Of a stretch of 64,000 nucleotides of DNA, positions 50,083 to 60,179 are shown in pieces; position 1 is the first letter of the stretch; each line of letters starts with the position of its first letter. The notes below the pieces were generated by a model. It was not told where the DNA came from and did no database searches. It saw nothing but the letters and a program-made list of their open reading frames with translations. The stretch is from assembly GCF_022829365.1 (NCBI RefSeq), contig NZ_JAKSYJ010000165.1, positions 1 to 64,000 on the forward strand, written 5' to 3'. Source of the DNA: Methylobacterium sp. J-077. GTDB lineage: Bacteria > Pseudomonadota > Alphaproteobacteria > Rhizobiales > Beijerinckiaceae. The translations under genes were made by a program, and so were the position numbers.

Positions 50083-50316
50083 CGTGATCTGCTCCTCGAC
50101 CGATCGCACGACGGCGCGGCGATCCCCGCCGATCTCGGACAATCCCGGCAGTGAAGACGATTTCCCGGCCGCGCTCAAGGGCGCCGTGCGTGCACGGCTC
50201 ACGTTTCGGAGAGGGCGGCCATCACCTGTTGGCGAAAGCCGGCACGCTCTTGCCTGCCGCGTGGGTGCGCGGTGAGATCGCGGCCCGGAACCGTTGCGAT
50301 TCCGGGGGGATTCTCG

Positions 50317-50616
50317 ATGTTCGACCGTCTTGTGCGGATCGCGGTGCTCGCCGCTCCGCTTCTCGTGGCCCAGCCGCTCCTGGCCAAGGACACGCCTGCG
50401 AAAGCGCCGGCCGCGAGCGAGGCGCCAGCCGCCGCGCCGGCTGCGCCCGCCGCGAAGATTCCGAGCCCCGGGCAGAGCGCCGCGCGGGAGCGGCAGAAGA
50501 CGTGCGGTGCGGAGTGGCGCGGGCTGACCGACGCACAGAAGACCGCGCAGGGACCTAAATGGCCGCAATTCTGGAGCAGCTGCAATAAGCGCTTGAAGGG
50601 CGGCGATAAAGCCTGA
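50317..50616 (+). CDS. small exported protein with Cys-containing PsiF-like C-terminus
   Basis: A 99-residue protein: signal peptide (LVRIAVLAAPLLVAQPLLA), an Ala/Pro-rich linker (about 24-50), and a compact C-terminus ARERQKTCGAEWRGLTDAQK plus WPQFWSSCNKRLKG with two cysteines. Short exported proteins ending this way are common in Rhizobiales; function unknown. ATG at 50317; an in-frame start at 50272 would bury the signal peptide. Confidence 0.75.
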   Translation: MFDRLVRIAVLAAPLLVAQPLLAKDTPAKAPAASEAPAAAPAAPAAKIPSPGQSAARERQKTCGAEWRGLTDAQKTAQGPKWPQFWSSCNKRLKGGDKA

Positions 50617-50735
50617 TTTCCAGGCGAACCGCCGCGCTTCTCGTTCGTTTCCGATTTTGGAAGAGGCTTGGGCGGGAACCGGCGCGGAGATGATGGATCG
50701 GCGGGTGTCCTGGTCGTTGGCGGCTCGCGTGCGAC

Positions 50736-52775
50736 ATGGCTGAGGCTTCGGCCGCCGCGGGCTCAGCTCGGCCTGTCGCCTCGATCACCGACCGCCTGAT
50801 CGGCTTCCTCGACGCTTGGGTGCCGAAGCCCGCGGCCTGGGCGTTCGCCCTGCGGATCTGGATCGCCATGATGCTGGCGCTCGCCGCCGCGTTCTGGCTG
50901 CAGCTCGACAGCGCCTCGTCGGCGGCGACCTGCGTGGCGATCCTGGCCCAGCCGAAGCGCGGGCAGGCGATCTCGAAGGCCGTCTACCGCTTGCTCGGAA
51001 CGCTGATCGGCGCCGTGGTGTCGATCGTGTTCATGTCCCTGTTCGGCCAGGACCGGGTCCTGCTGCTGGTCTCGTTCACGGTCTGGATGGGCCTGTGCGT
51101 GTTCACCGCGCAGTACCTTCAGGACACCCGCGCCTACGGAGCGATGCTGTCGGGCTACACGGTGGCGATCATCGCGCTGGGCCAGATCGACCAGCCGCAG
51201 GGCACCTTCGACGCCGCGGTCTCCCGCGTGGCCGTGATCGTGCTCGGCATCCTCGTCATCACCTTCATCAACGACGCCCTCGCCTCTCCGAGCACGTGGC
51301 GGTCGCTGCTACCCCAGCTCGGCAAGGCCTGGGACGACACCCGGGCGTATGCGCGCGAGACCCTCGACAAGGGCGATCTCGGCGCCTCCCGCACCGCCGC
51401 GCTGATCCGCACCATCGCGCCGATGCGGGCCGATGCCAGCGCGATCGCCGGCGAACTCGACGACGGGCCCTGGCGGGCGGCGGGCGCGCGCAGCTGCATC
51501 GCGGCGCTCTACGTCCTGGCGGCGGCGATTCGCGCGGTCGCAGTGGCCGCTGCCTGCCTGCGAACACGCAGCGCCGCGGTCGAGGAAGCGCTCCGGATCT
51601 GCGGCCGTGTCGCGGACGATCCCGACTCGGATACCCTCGAGCGGGACGATGAACGCCTGCGCGACCTCGTCGACGCCGCGATCCGGGACGGCAAGCGGCC
51701 CCTCGACGAGGTCGTGGTGCTTCAGCGCGCCCTCGACGTGGTCTGCGCGGCGACCTTCGCGCAGGATGGGATCCGGGCCGTGGCCGATGGCCATCAACCC
51801 CTGCGCGACACATCCCTGCCGACCCAACGGGATTTCCCGGTCGCCCTGCGCGGGGCCCTGCGGGTGGCGATCGGCTTCGCCATCACGGCAGGCGCCTTCG
51901 TGGCGCTCGGCCTGCCGCAGGCGTCCTTCGCGCTGGTTCAGGTCGCCGCCACCGCGGCTCTGTCCTCGGTGACGCCGGATCCGAAAAAGTTCGCCAACGG
52001 CGTGGTGATCGGGATGACCCTGGCGGCGACCTTCGCGGGTATTGCCCGCTTCGTGTTCCTCGACGGGGTCCAAGGCTTCCCTATGCTGGCCATCGTGATG
52101 GCGCCGGTGATCTTCCTCGGCTGCTTCCTGTCGCTCAATCCGAAGACCTTCGGAATCGGCTTCATCCTGATCGTGTTCTTCCCGGTGCTGCTCGGCCCCT
52201 CCAACCCGCAGAGCTACGACGCGCAGACCTTCCTGCTGAACGCCTTCCTGGTGGTTGTCGCCGCCATCATCCTGTCGATCGTGGTGCGCCTCGTCCTACC
52301 GGTCACCCCCGCGCGGCAACGTGTCTATGCGCTCGATTCCGCTCAGCGCGCCCTGGCCGATGCGCTGGTCGGTGAAGGCGGCGACGCGACGACCCGCACC
52401 AGCCTGAACGCCGACCGCCTGTTTCAGTTTGCGGGCTACAGTTCCGGCAGCGGGGCTGTGCGCCGGGCCAGCCTCTCGCATGCCTTCGCGCTGGCCCGGC
52501 TCGAAGCCGCAGCCGCGCGCGCCCATGCCGAGTTGCGCCGGCTCTGGCCGGTCGAGCCGCTGCGGGAAGCGATCCGGCAGGGCCGGTCCGCGTTGGCCGC
52601 GGGCGATGACCGCGCCCTCGAGACCGGGGCCCGGGACTTGATCCGGGTGGCCTCGCGGCAGGACCGGATCGTGCGGCTCACCACGGCGCGGGCCGCGAGC
52701 GATCTGGTGACGGCGGCGCGAACCATCGCGCGTCATCGGCGGTTCCTTCGCCGACTCGACGTCGCGCTATTCTAA
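50736..52775 (+). CDS. FUSC-family efflux pump (AaeB/YccS-like)
   Basis: A 679-residue inner-membrane protein with two membrane blocks (about residues 33-175 and 375-530), each followed by a cytoplasmic helical region, the fusaric-acid-resistance/AaeB layout. Conserved pieces are LDSASSAATCVAILAQPKRG and LLGTLIGAVVSIVFM in the first block, with the matching GLPQASFALVQVAATAALSS in the second. It is followed by a DUF1656 protein and an HlyD-type adaptor, the full set for export of aromatic carboxylic acids or similar weak acids through an outer-membrane channel encoded elsewhere. Confidence 0.93.
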   Translation: MAEASAAAGSARPVASITDRLIGFLDAWVPKPAAWAFALRIWIAMMLALAAAFWLQLDSASSAATCVAILAQPKRGQAISKAVYRLLGTLIGAVVSIVFMSLFGQDRVLLLVSFTVWMGLCVFTAQYLQDTRAYGAMLSGYTVAIIALGQIDQPQGTFDAAVSRVAVIVLGILVITFINDALASPSTWRSLLPQLGKAWDDTRAYARETLDKGDLGASRTAALIRTIAPMRADASAIAGELDDGPWRAAGARSCIAALYVLAAAIRAVAVAAACLRTRSAAVEEALRICGRVADDPDSDTLERDDERLRDLVDAAIRDGKRPLDEVVVLQRALDVVCAATFAQDGIRAVADGHQPLRDTSLPTQRDFPVALRGALRVAIGFAITAGAFVALGLPQASFALVQVAATAALSSVTPDPKKFANGVVIGMTLAATFAGIARFVFLDGVQGFPMLAIVMAPVIFLGCFLSLNPKTFGIGFILIVFFPVLLGPSNPQSYDAQTFLLNAFLVVVAAIILSIVVRLVLPVTPARQRVYALDSAQRALADALVGEGGDATTRTSLNADRLFQFAGYSSGSGAVRRASLSHAFALARLEAAAARAHAELRRLWPVEPLREAIRQGRSALAAGDDRALETGARDLIRVASRQDRIVRLTTARAASDLVTAARTIARHRRFLRRLDVALF

Positions 52776-52798
52776 CGCAGGATTTGGTTCGGGCCGGC

Positions 52799-52993
52799 AT
52801 GTACCAGGACATCCATATCGGCGGGGTGTTGATCTCCTCCTTCGTCGCCTATGCGCTCGCCGCTTTCGTGATCCTCCTCGGACTGCGCCGGGTTTTCGCC
52901 TACATCCGCTTCAGCCGCTACGTCGCCAACGCGCCGCTCGCCGAGGCCGGAATTTACGTTTGCGTCCTCGCCCTCCTGATCGCGTTCATCTAG
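52799..52993 (+). CDS. DUF1656 membrane protein of the efflux set
   Basis: A 64-residue protein with two membrane segments (LISSFVAYALAAFVILLGL and GIYVCVLALLIAFI) and the family start YQDIHIGGVLI. DUF1656 proteins (AaeX-like) always sit between FUSC pumps and their HlyD adaptors; their role is unclear. ATG at 52799; a TTG at 52784 adds five residues. The stop touches the ATG of the adaptor gene. Confidence 0.9.
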   Translation: MYQDIHIGGVLISSFVAYALAAFVILLGLRRVFAYIRFSRYVANAPLAEAGIYVCVLALLIAFI

Positions 52994-54046
52994 ATGCCCG
53001 CCACCACCGCAGACGAGGACGATCCCAAGGCCGCTTCCCGCGAGGAGGCCGCCAATCGAACCGATCCGCCACCGCTGACCGCACGCCGAAGCCGCGCGGC
53101 GAAGATCTTCCGCTTGGCCGCCACCGGGGTGATCCTGCTCGTCGCCTTCGTGGCGGCGGCGTTCGTCTGGGAATTCTACGTCGCGGCGCCCTGGACCCGG
53201 GACGGCAGCGTCCGCGTCCAGGTCGCCAACATCGCCCCGCAGGTCTCCGGACAGATCGTCTCGGTGCGCGTCCAGGATAACCAGTCCGTCCACAAGGGCG
53301 ATCTGCTCTACGTGATCGACCCGGTCGATTTCGAGGTTGCGGTCACCTCGGCGGATGCCGAGGTGAAGAACCGCGAGGCCGACCTTCAGGTGAAGAACGC
53401 GCAATCCGCCCGGCGGCAAGCGCTCACAACCGTATCGACCTCGGTGGAGGAAAAGCAGCAATACGCCGGAACCGCCAAGATCGCGGCGGCGGCCTTGGAG
53501 AGCGCGCAGGCGCAGCTGCGGCAGGCCCAGGTCAACCTCGAACGGACCCAGGTGAAGTCCACGGTCAACGGCCGGGTGACCAACCTGCTGATGCGGGTCG
53601 GCGACTATGCCCGCACCGGCACCTCGAACATCAGCGTCGTCGATACCGATTCGTTCTGGATCGACGGCTATTTCGAGGAGACCAAGATGGCCAACATTCA
53701 TGTCGGCGACGCCGCCGACATCAAGCTGATGGGCTACGCTCCGCATCTCACCGGGTCGGTCGAGAGCATCACCCTCGGCATCTCGACAGCCAATGCCGCG
53801 GCGAGCACACAGGGCCTGCCGGACGTGAACCCAGTCTACACCTGGGTGCGGCTGGCCCAGCGCGTCCCGGTGCGCGTCCGTATCGACCACAAGCCCGACG
53901 ACGTGCCGCTGGTGGCCGGCATGACCGCGACCGTGGTGGTGGGCGACGGGCGGGCGCCGATGCCGACGTGGTTCATGGATTTGCGCAACCGAGTCTCGGG
54001 GCTGACGAACAGCACCGCCGGCACGCAGGAAGCGGAGCGGCACTGA
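52994..54046 (+). CDS. HlyD-family membrane fusion protein (AaeA/EmrA-like)
   Basis: A 350-residue periplasmic adaptor. The N-terminus is cytoplasmic and polar, followed by one TM segment (FRLAATGVILLVAFVAAAFV, about 37-58). The biotinyl-lipoyl half motif reads IAPQVSGQIVSVRVQDNQSV, then a coiled-coil hairpin rich in Ala/Gln/Glu, the returning QVNLERTQVKSTVNGRVTNL segment, and a beta domain with a C-terminal VRIDHKPDDVPLVAGMTATV. It begins directly after the DUF1656 stop and connects the FUSC pump with an outer-membrane channel. Confidence 0.94.
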   Translation: MPATTADEDDPKAASREEAANRTDPPPLTARRSRAAKIFRLAATGVILLVAFVAAAFVWEFYVAAPWTRDGSVRVQVANIAPQVSGQIVSVRVQDNQSVHKGDLLYVIDPVDFEVAVTSADAEVKNREADLQVKNAQSARRQALTTVSTSVEEKQQYAGTAKIAAAALESAQAQLRQAQVNLERTQVKSTVNGRVTNLLMRVGDYARTGTSNISVVDTDSFWIDGYFEETKMANIHVGDAADIKLMGYAPHLTGSVESITLGISTANAAASTQGLPDVNPVYTWVRLAQRVPVRVRIDHKPDDVPLVAGMTATVVVGDGRAPMPTWFMDLRNRVSGLTNSTAGTQEAERH

Positions 54047-54821
54047 GACCGAGCCGGTCCGGGACGTTGCCGGGACTTGCCGCGTTGGCGCTGCCCGGCG
54101 CCGAGAAACGCGCCGCCGAGGAGACGGCCGTGTTCCGGACCGTATCTTGCGCAGCCGCCCCGTCCTTCGCGGACGGGCCCGTCCCTGGCGGCCCCCGAGA
54201 AGGTCTACAGCGTCGACCTGCGCGGCGACACGGACGAATCCTTCGCAATCGGCATCCGGTTTCTGGTCGAGAACAACATCGGTGCCAGCAAGTAAAGCGT
54301 GGCCGATCCGGACGCACACGATACGAATTGTTGCGACGCCGTGCGGATCGTCACAAGTCTTTGCGCCGGCGATACCGCGGTGCGGTGCTGCCGGGCGAGA
54401 TCAGAGAAAAGCGAGCGTGGCCGGAATTTCCGTGTTGACGCGACTCCGAAGCCGGCGCAGTCTTCGGATGTGTTCAGCGACAGCGGACACGGACCGGATC
54501 AATACCGGGCATGTCGAAGATGTGCTGGTCCTGATCGGTCTTTCGAAGCTGGAGGAGACAGGGATGACTCCACCGCAGCGTGACGCCGCTTAGACGGTTT
54601 TGGGACAGGTTCGGCCCGGGATCCAGCGGCAGCAAACGAACAACCGGACGGAAGCGGCCCCAGGGGCGCAGAAGCGGCCACGCGATGGCCCGTCTTCGAA
54701 TGCGCGAAAGGCCCCGCTTTGCACCGCTTCCGCCGCGGTTTCTTCTTTCAGGACCTGATCGACCATCACCCGCCCGGCAAGGCCGCGGCGGGCTCTCGTC
54801 GTGTTGCGATCCGAGCGCGGC
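54047..54821. other. intergenic region with a possible gene remnant
   Basis: About 775 bases between the HlyD gene and gatB (convergent). One plus-strand frame ending at 54295 has a tail that reads like protein (KVYSVDLRGDTDESFAIGIR, then FLVENNIGASK), but its upstream part is Arg/Pro-rich and has no credible start. It may be the end of a decayed gene. The rest shows no gene, RNA or clear repeat. Confidence 0.4.
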
Positions 54822-56294
54822 TCAGGCGATCCCGAGCTTGTCCTTGAGCAGCGCGTTGACCGCTGCCGGGTTCGCCTTGCCGCCGGTCGCCTTCATGGTC
54901 TGGCCGACGAACCAGCCGAGCAGGGTCGGCTTCTCCTTGGCCTGGGCGACCTTGTCGGGGTTGGCCGCGATGATCTGGTCGATGGCAGCCTCGATGGCAC
55001 CGGTATCGGTGACCTGCTTCATGCCGCGGCTCTCGACCAGGGCGCGCGGGTCGCCGCCCTCGGTCCAGACGATCTCGAACAGGTCCTTGGCGATCTTGCC
55101 GGAGATCACGCCCTCGCCGATCAGGTCGACGATCGCCCCGAGCTGGTCGGCCGAGACTGGCGTCGATTCGATCGAGAGGCCCTCCTTGTTCAGGCGGCCG
55201 AACAGCTCGTTGATCACCCAGTTGGCCGCGGCCTTGCCGTCCCGGCCCTTGGCCACCGCCTCGTAGTAATCGGCCGAGGCCCGCTCCGCCACGAGGACGC
55301 CGGCATCGTAGGGCGAGAGACCATAATCCTTGACGAACCGGGCCTTCTTGGCGTCCGGCAGCTCCGGCAGGCCGGCCGCCAGGGCGTCGACATAGGCCTG
55401 GTCGAATTCGAGCGGCAGCAGGTCGGGATCGGGGAAGTAGCGGTAATCGTGCGCCTCTTCCTTCGAGCGCATCGAGCGGGTCTCGCCCTTGCCCGGGTCG
55501 AACAGGCGCGTCTCCTGGTCGATCGAGCCGCCATCTTCCAGGATCGCGATCTGGCGGCGCGCCTCGGTCTCGATCGCCTGGCCGATGAAGCGGATCGAGT
55601 TGACGTTCTTGATCTCGCAGCGGGTGCCCAGCGGCTCGCCGGGGCGGCGCACGGAGACGTTCACGTCGGCCCGCAGCGAGCCCTTCTCCATGTCGCCGTC
55701 GCAGGTGCCGAGATAGCGCAGGATCGTGCGCAGCTTGGTGACGTAGGCCTTGGCTTCCTCCGACGAGCGCAGGTCCGGCCGGGAGACGATCTCCATCAGC
55801 GCCACGCCCGAGCGGTTGAGGTCGACGAAGCTCTTGGTCGGATCCTGGTCATGCAGCGACTTGCCGGCATCCTGCTCCAGGTGCAGGCGCTCGATGCCGA
55901 CCGTGATCGACGTGCCGTCGAGCATGTCGACCAGCACCTCGCCCTCGCCGACGATCGGGTCCTTGTACTGCGAGATCTGGTAGCCCTGCGGCAGGTCCGG
56001 GTAGAAATAATTCTTCCGGTCGAACACCGAGCGCCGGTTGATCCGGGCCTTGAGGCCGAGCCCGGTCCGCACCGCCTGGGCGATGCATTCCTGGTTGATC
56101 ACCGGCAGCATGCCGGGCATCGCGGCGTCGACCAGCGAGACGTGGTCGTTCGGCTCGGCCCCGAACTCGGTCGAGGCGCCGGAGAACAGCTTGGCCCGGC
56201 TGGAAACCTGGGCATGGACCTCCATGCCGACGACGACCTCCCAGTCGTGCAGGCCGCCCTTGATGAGCTTCTTGGGGTCGACAGGTGCGTTCAT
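54822..56294 (-). CDS. gatB: Asp/Glu-tRNA amidotransferase subunit B
   Basis: The tRNA-binding and kinase subunit of GatCAB, which phosphorylates and amidates Asp-tRNA(Asn) or Glu-tRNA(Gln). The 490-residue protein has [20 protein letters not shown] at the N-terminus, the conserved [51 protein letters not shown], and the C-terminal YqeY-like tail ([20 protein letters not shown]). ATG at 56294 is chosen over the ATG at 56342. It is on the same strand as gatC-gatA but separated from them by a small gene and a repeat. Confidence 0.97.
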   Translation of the reverse strand: MNAPVDPKKLIKGGLHDWEVVVGMEVHAQVSSRAKLFSGASTEFGAEPNDHVSLVDAAMPGMLPVINQECIAQAVRTGLGLKARINRRSVFDRKNYFYPDLPQGYQISQYKDPIVGEGEVLVDMLDGTSITVGIERLHLEQDAGKSLHDQDPTKSFVDLNRSGVALMEIVSRPDLRSSEEAKAYVTKLRTILRYLGTCDGDMEKGSLRADVNVSVRRPGEPLGTRCEIKNVNSIRFIGQAIETEARRQIAILEDGGSIDQETRLFDPGKGETRSMRSKEEAHDYRYFPDPDLLPLEFDQAYVDALAAGLPELPDAKKARFVKDYGLSPYDAGVLVAERASADYYEAVAKGRDGKAAANWVINELFGRLNKEGLSIESTPVSADQLGAIVDLIGEGVISGKIAKDLFEIVWTEGGDPRALVESRGMKQVTDTGAIEAAIDQIIAANPDKVAQAKEKPTLLGWFVGQTMKATGGKANPAAVNALLKDKLGIA

Positions 56295-56344
56295 GGTCGT
56301 CCGGGCCGGGATATGATGCGGTCTCCGCACGATCCGATCCACAA

Positions 56345-56451
56345 CCTCATCCTGAGGTGCTGCGCAGCAGCCTCGAAGGAGGGATCCAGGGATCGCGCGG
56401 AGCCGGGAGGGCTCCTTCGAGGCCCGCTTACGCGGTTACCTCAGGATGAGG
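56345..56451. repeat. large intergenic palindromic repeat upstream of gatB
   Basis: CCTCATCCTGAGGT (56345-56358) and ACCTCAGGATGAGG (56438-56451) are perfect inverted ends. An inner pair CCTCGAAGGA (56371-56380) and TCCTTCGAGG (56413-56422) continues the stem. This is the well-known 'CTCATCCTGAGG...CCTTCGAGG' dispersed element of Bradyrhizobium- and Methylobacterium-type genomes. Confidence 0.85.
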
Positions 56452-56523
56452 TCGCAGGTGGGATCGCGTCGGATGCCGCTCTCCTACTCTTGAAAAACAC
56501 TTACGGGCCGCGCGCGACAAGAA

Positions 56524-56823
56524 TCAAGCGCGGCGTCCGGCCGCCCGGCGCGCGCCATAGCCGAGGATCGCCCAGAGCAGGGCGGCGACCGCCCGCACCG
56601 GGAAGAAGGTCGGCCCGTCATGGGTGATCGGGGCCGGCCAGGGGATCCCGGCCGCGCTCACCGCCCAGGAGAACAGCACCGAGAAGCCGAGCGCCGCGAT
56701 CGCCGCGATGAACACCTTGCCGAACTGGCTGGCGGTCCAGCCGAGATAGACCGCCACCACGATCAGCGCCGGATCGAACGCGGCCCAGATCCAGACCGTC
56801 CAGGGATAGAACGGGACGGTCAT
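56524..56823 (-). CDS. small membrane protein coupled to gatA
   Basis: A 99-residue protein with three hydrophobic segments ([38 protein letters not shown] and [13 protein letters not shown]) and an Arg-rich end. ATG at 56823 overlaps the gatA stop as ATGA. No family name is known to me, though such small proteins downstream of gatA are common in Methylobacterium relatives. No link to tRNA amidation is evident beyond the overlap. Confidence 0.75.
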   Translation of the reverse strand: MTVPFYPWTVWIWAAFDPALIVVAVYLGWTASQFGKVFIAAIAALGFSVLFSWAVSAAGIPWPAPITHDGPTFFPVRAVAALLWAILGYGARRAAGRRA

Positions 56824-58307
56824 GCCCACCAGGGCTCCGGCAGCTTGGTCCGCCCGGCCGAATCCTCGATCACCTGGGCGACGGCGAACAGGGTCTCCTC
56901 GTCGAAGGGCCGGCCGATCAGCTGGAGGCCGAGCGGCAAGCCCTGGCCGTCGATGCCGGCCGGCACCGCGATGCCGGGAAGCCCGGCCATGTTCACCGTC
57001 ACGGTGAACACGTCGTTGAGGTACATCTCGACCGGGTCGGCCGAGGCCTTCTCGCCGATGCCGAAGGCGGCAGACGGCGTCGCCGGGGTCAGGATCGCGT
57101 CGACGCCCGCCGCGTAGGCCTGCTCGAAGTCGCGCTTGATCAGGGTGCGGATCTTCTGGGCGCGCACATAATAGGCGTCGTAATAGCCGGCCGAGAGCAC
57201 GTAGGTGCCGATCATGATCCGGCGCTTGACCTCGCGGCCGAAGCCGGCGGCGCGGGTGTTCTCGTACATCCCGGCGATGTCCTTGCCGGGCACGCGCAGG
57301 CCGTAGCGGACGCCGTCGTAGCGGGCGAGGTTGGAGGAAGCCTCGGCCGGAGCCACGATGTAATAGGCCGGCAGCGCCGAGGAGGTGTGCGGCAGCGAGA
57401 TTTCCCTGATCGTCGCGCCGGCCTCCTTCAGCCAGGCGGCGCCGTCATCCCAGAGCTTCTGGATCTCGGCCGGCATGCCGTCGACTCGGTATTCCTTGGG
57501 GATGCCGATGGTCAGGCCTTTCACGCCGCGGCTAACCGCGGCCTCGAAATCCGGCACCGGGAGGTCGACGCAGGTGGTGTCGCGCGCATCCGGACCGGCC
57601 ATCGAGCCGAGCAGGATCGCGCAGTCGCGCACCGTGCGGGCGATCGGGCCGGCCTGGTCGAGGGAGGAGGCGAAGGCCACCGTGCCCCAGCGCGAGCAGC
57701 GACCGTAGGTCGGCTTGATCCCCACCGTGCCGGTGAAGGCGGCGGGCTGGCGGATCGAGCCGCCGGTGTCGGTGGCGGTGGCGCCCAGGCACAGCCGCGC
57801 CGCGACCGCCGCCGCCGAGCCGCCGGACGAGCCGCCCGGCACCAGCTGCGCGTCGGAGCCCCTACGCCGCCAGGGCGAGACCACGTTGCCGTAGGCGCTG
57901 GTCTCGTTGGACGAGCCCATGGCGAACTCATCGAGGTTCAGCTTGCCGAGCATCACCGCGCCGTCCCGCCAGAGGTTGGCCGAGACGGCAGATTCGTAAG
58001 GGGGCACGAAGGTTTCGAGGATCTTGGAGCCGGCGGTGGTGGTGACGCCCTCGGTGCAGAACAGATCCTTGATCCCGAGGGGGATTCCCTCCAGCGGGCG
58101 GGCTTCGCCGCTGGCGAGCTTCCGGTCCGCCTCATCTGCCATCTTGAGCGCGAGATCGGGCGTCTCGCGGACGAAAGCGTTCAGCGCACGGGCCTTGGCC
58201 ATCGCGTCGAGATGCGCCTGGGTCAGCTCGCGGGCCGAGATCCGCTTCGCCTTGAGGGCGTCGCGCGCCTCGGCCAGGGTGAGTTCGTTCGGATCCACGC
58301 TGTTCAC
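56820..58307 (-). CDS. gatA: Asp/Glu-tRNA amidotransferase subunit A
   Basis: The glutaminase subunit of GatCAB, an amidase-signature enzyme that supplies ammonia. About 495 residues. The catalytic Lys lies in [14 protein letters not shown], and the two serines in [18 protein letters not shown] and [13 protein letters not shown], giving the Ser-cisSer-Lys triad. The start is uncertain because no ATG fits: GTG at 58307 ([10 protein letters not shown]) has a GAGG just upstream, and GTG at 58298 is also possible. gatC lies 65 bases upstream in the same direction. Confidence 0.96.
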   Translation of the reverse strand: MNSVDPNELTLAEARDALKAKRISARELTQAHLDAMAKARALNAFVRETPDLALKMADEADRKLASGEARPLEGIPLGIKDLFCTEGVTTTAGSKILETFVPPYESAVSANLWRDGAVMLGKLNLDEFAMGSSNETSAYGNVVSPWRRRGSDAQLVPGGSSGGSAAAVAARLCLGATATDTGGSIRQPAAFTGTVGIKPTYGRCSRWGTVAFASSLDQAGPIARTVRDCAILLGSMAGPDARDTTCVDLPVPDFEAAVSRGVKGLTIGIPKEYRVDGMPAEIQKLWDDGAAWLKEAGATIREISLPHTSSALPAYYIVAPAEASSNLARYDGVRYGLRVPGKDIAGMYENTRAAGFGREVKRRIMIGTYVLSAGYYDAYYVRAQKIRTLIKRDFEQAYAAGVDAILTPATPSAAFGIGEKASADPVEMYLNDVFTVTVNMAGLPGIAVPAGIDGQGLPLGLQLIGRPFDEETLFAVAQVIEDSAGRTKLPEPWWA

Positions 58308-58372
58308 GTCCTCGCGCGCGCCGCCGCGCGCATGCCGCCAGAATTCATGCTTCGCCGAAGGCCAGAAGCAGC

Positions 58373-58660
58373 CTACTCGACGACCTTCGGAACCAGGAAG
58401 TAATTGTCTTCGGTCTCGGGCGCGTTGGCGACCATCTCGGCGGCGCGGCCGCCCTCGGTGACCACGTCCTCTCGCTTCTTCATCGCCATCGGGGTGACCG
58501 AGGTCATCGGCTCGACGCCGGACACGTCCACAGCGCCCAGCTGCTCGACGAAGGCCAGGATGGCGTTCAGCTCGCCCTGCAGCGGACCGACCTCGTCGTC
58601 GGTGACCGCGATCCGCGCCAGGTGCGCGATGCGCCGAACCGTCTTCTCGTCGACCGACAT
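58373..58660 (-). CDS. gatC: Asp/Glu-tRNA amidotransferase subunit C
   Basis: The small stabilising subunit of GatCAB that wraps around GatA and GatB. The 95-residue protein has the family start [20 protein letters not shown], the central [20 protein letters not shown] and the C-terminal [15 protein letters not shown] tail (here [12 protein letters not shown]). ATG at 58660. First gene of the gatC-gatA unit. Confidence 0.96.
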   Translation of the reverse strand: MSVDEKTVRRIAHLARIAVTDDEVGPLQGELNAILAFVEQLGAVDVSGVEPMTSVTPMAMKKREDVVTEGGRAAEMVANAPETEDNYFLVPKVVE

Positions 58661-58797
58661 GCCGTCCCGTTCGTCCCTGCCCGGGAGGCATCCCCGGCGC
58701 CGGGCCGGGCTATAGCACTGCGCTTCGACGCGCCGCAACGCGGGCCGGGGTCGGCTCGGCGGCGTTGTGGGCAGAGATCCGGTCGGGCCGGAGGGGT

Positions 58798-58992
58798 TCA
58801 GGTCACCACGTGGTTCGGCGTCACCGACATCTCGATCAGGATCCCGGTGCGCCGCACCGGCTGGAAGACCGACAGCGAAACGCCGAGGACCAGGACCTCG
58901 AAGGCCAGGACCAGCATCCAGCACTGCTTGCGGGTCATGATCTGTCCGCGGCGGGATTGGGCGGACGCGGTGGGCTGGCCGATCGTCGACAT
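58798..58992 (-). CDS. possible small single-pass membrane protein
   Basis: A 64-residue frame starting [20 protein letters not shown] with one hydrophobic segment ([20 protein letters not shown]) followed by [20 protein letters not shown]. The polar leader, single TM and short tail make a sensible small membrane protein, and it fills an otherwise empty gap. There is no homology that I can recognise. A start at the internal Met of MTRKQCWML is also possible. Confidence 0.45.
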   Translation of the reverse strand: MSTIGQPTASAQSRRGQIMTRKQCWMLVLAFEVLVLGVSLSVFQPVRRTGILIEMSVTPNHVVT

Positions 58993-59109
58993 GGCGATAC
59001 CCGGGACGTGGATTAACGAAGTATTAACCGACTTAATCGCGAACCGCTCCGGGCGCATCTGGGTCGATCTGCGGATAGGGTTAAGGCTGTGGACGGTGGA
59101 GTGGATTCG

Positions 59110-59676
59110 ATGTGGGAGCAGGTATTCACGAGCCTGTCGGCGGGCTTTCCGGGGCAACCGGCTGATCTCGACCGCGCCGCGGCGGAGCTGGGCTTCCCCC
59201 TGCCCGCCTCCTACCGCAGCTTCTGCGAGACCTGCGGCATCGGCCTGGCCGGCGAGCAGTTCCGGATCGCCGTGCCAGCGCCGTTCGAGGCCAGCGATCT
59301 CGCCACGCAGGCCGGTGTGATCGCCGTCAGCGTCGGCAATGCCGTGGCGATGCTGGAAGCGAACGGCGAGCCGCACCGCTTCGATGTCGAGGACGGCGAC
59401 CCGGCCGTGATCGAGCGCGCCTGCTTCTTTGGCGCGGGCGAGGATGGCAGCTTCCTGTTCTGGGACGTCGCCGGAAGCGGCGAGGAGTACGAGATCTGGC
59501 TGCTCGCCCCCGACCTGGAGACGGTGCGCTTCGGCGGCGAGAGCTTGGTCGACTTCTTCACCCGGGTGACGGGACCCTCCGCCGCCCTGGTCCTGGGACC
59601 CGGTGCGACGCCCCTCCCCGCCTGGTTCGAGGGGATCTCGGAAGCCACCCTGGCGCGAGGCGCCGGGCCGGCGTAG
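59110..59676 (+). CDS. SMI1/KNR4 (SUKH) family protein
   Basis: A 188-residue cytoplasmic protein of the SUKH superfamily. The family N-terminus is visible as [20 protein letters not shown] followed by ETCGIGL, and a middle [20 protein letters not shown] matches the usual strand pair. SUKH proteins often act as immunity proteins against secreted nuclease or deaminase toxins, but many stand alone. No toxin gene is next to it; ruvX follows after 8 bases. ATG at 59110 is preferred; a GTG 21 bases upstream is also open. Confidence 0.82.
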   Translation: MWEQVFTSLSAGFPGQPADLDRAAAELGFPLPASYRSFCETCGIGLAGEQFRIAVPAPFEASDLATQAGVIAVSVGNAVAMLEANGEPHRFDVEDGDPAVIERACFFGAGEDGSFLFWDVAGSGEEYEIWLLAPDLETVRFGGESLVDFFTRVTGPSAALVLGPGATPLPAWFEGISEATLARGAGPA

Positions 59677-59684
59677 GCGAAGGT

Positions 59685-60179
59685 ATGAACTTCGACGAGA
59701 TCCGTACCTTCGCGGCCGGATCGCGCGGCGGCGCGCGCCTGATCGGGGTCGATCTCGGCACCAAGACGATCGGGCTCGCCCTGTCGGATCTGGGCCGGCA
59801 GATCGCCAGCCCCCTCGAGACGATCCGGCGGGTGAAGTTCACCCCGGACGCGCAGCGCCTCGCCGCGCTCTGCCGGCAGCACGCGGTCGGCGGGCTGGTG
59901 ATCGGCCTTCCGCTCAACATGGACGGCAGCGAGGGCCCCCGGGTGCAGTCGACCCGCGCGTTCGTGCGCAACCTCAAGCCGATCATCGACATCCCGCACG
60001 TTTTCTTCGACGAGCGCCTGTCCACCGCGGTGGTGACCCGGGCGCTGATCGAGGCGGATGCCTCCCGGGCGCGGCGCGGCCAGCTCGTCGACAAGCTGGC
60101 TGCCGCCTACATCCTGCAGGGCTGCCTCGACGTGATGCGCAACCTGGCCGATTCCGACGCGGATTCCGTCAGCGACTGA
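59685..60179 (+). CDS. ruvX: RuvX/YqgF family nuclease, pre-16S rRNA processing
   Basis: A 164-residue RNase H-fold protein. YqgF acts in maturation of the 16S rRNA 5' end and was earlier called a putative Holliday-junction resolvase. Catalytic-type acidic residues lie in [36 protein letters not shown] and [19 protein letters not shown], with a C-terminal [14 protein letters not shown]. Its last 11 bases overlap the end of convergent dprA. Confidence 0.93.
   Translation: MNFDEIRTFAAGSRGGARLIGVDLGTKTIGLALSDLGRQIASPLETIRRVKFTPDAQRLAALCRQHAVGGLVIGLPLNMDGSEGPRVQSTRAFVRNLKPIIDIPHVFFDERLSTAVVTRALIEADASRARRGQLVDKLAAAYILQGCLDVMRNLADSDADSVSD

Noticed and set aside
56345..56451. Palindromic repeat considered as a CRISPR unit or transposon end
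   Set aside because: Only one copy here, no regular spacers and no transposase; it fits the dispersed palindromic element of related genomes.
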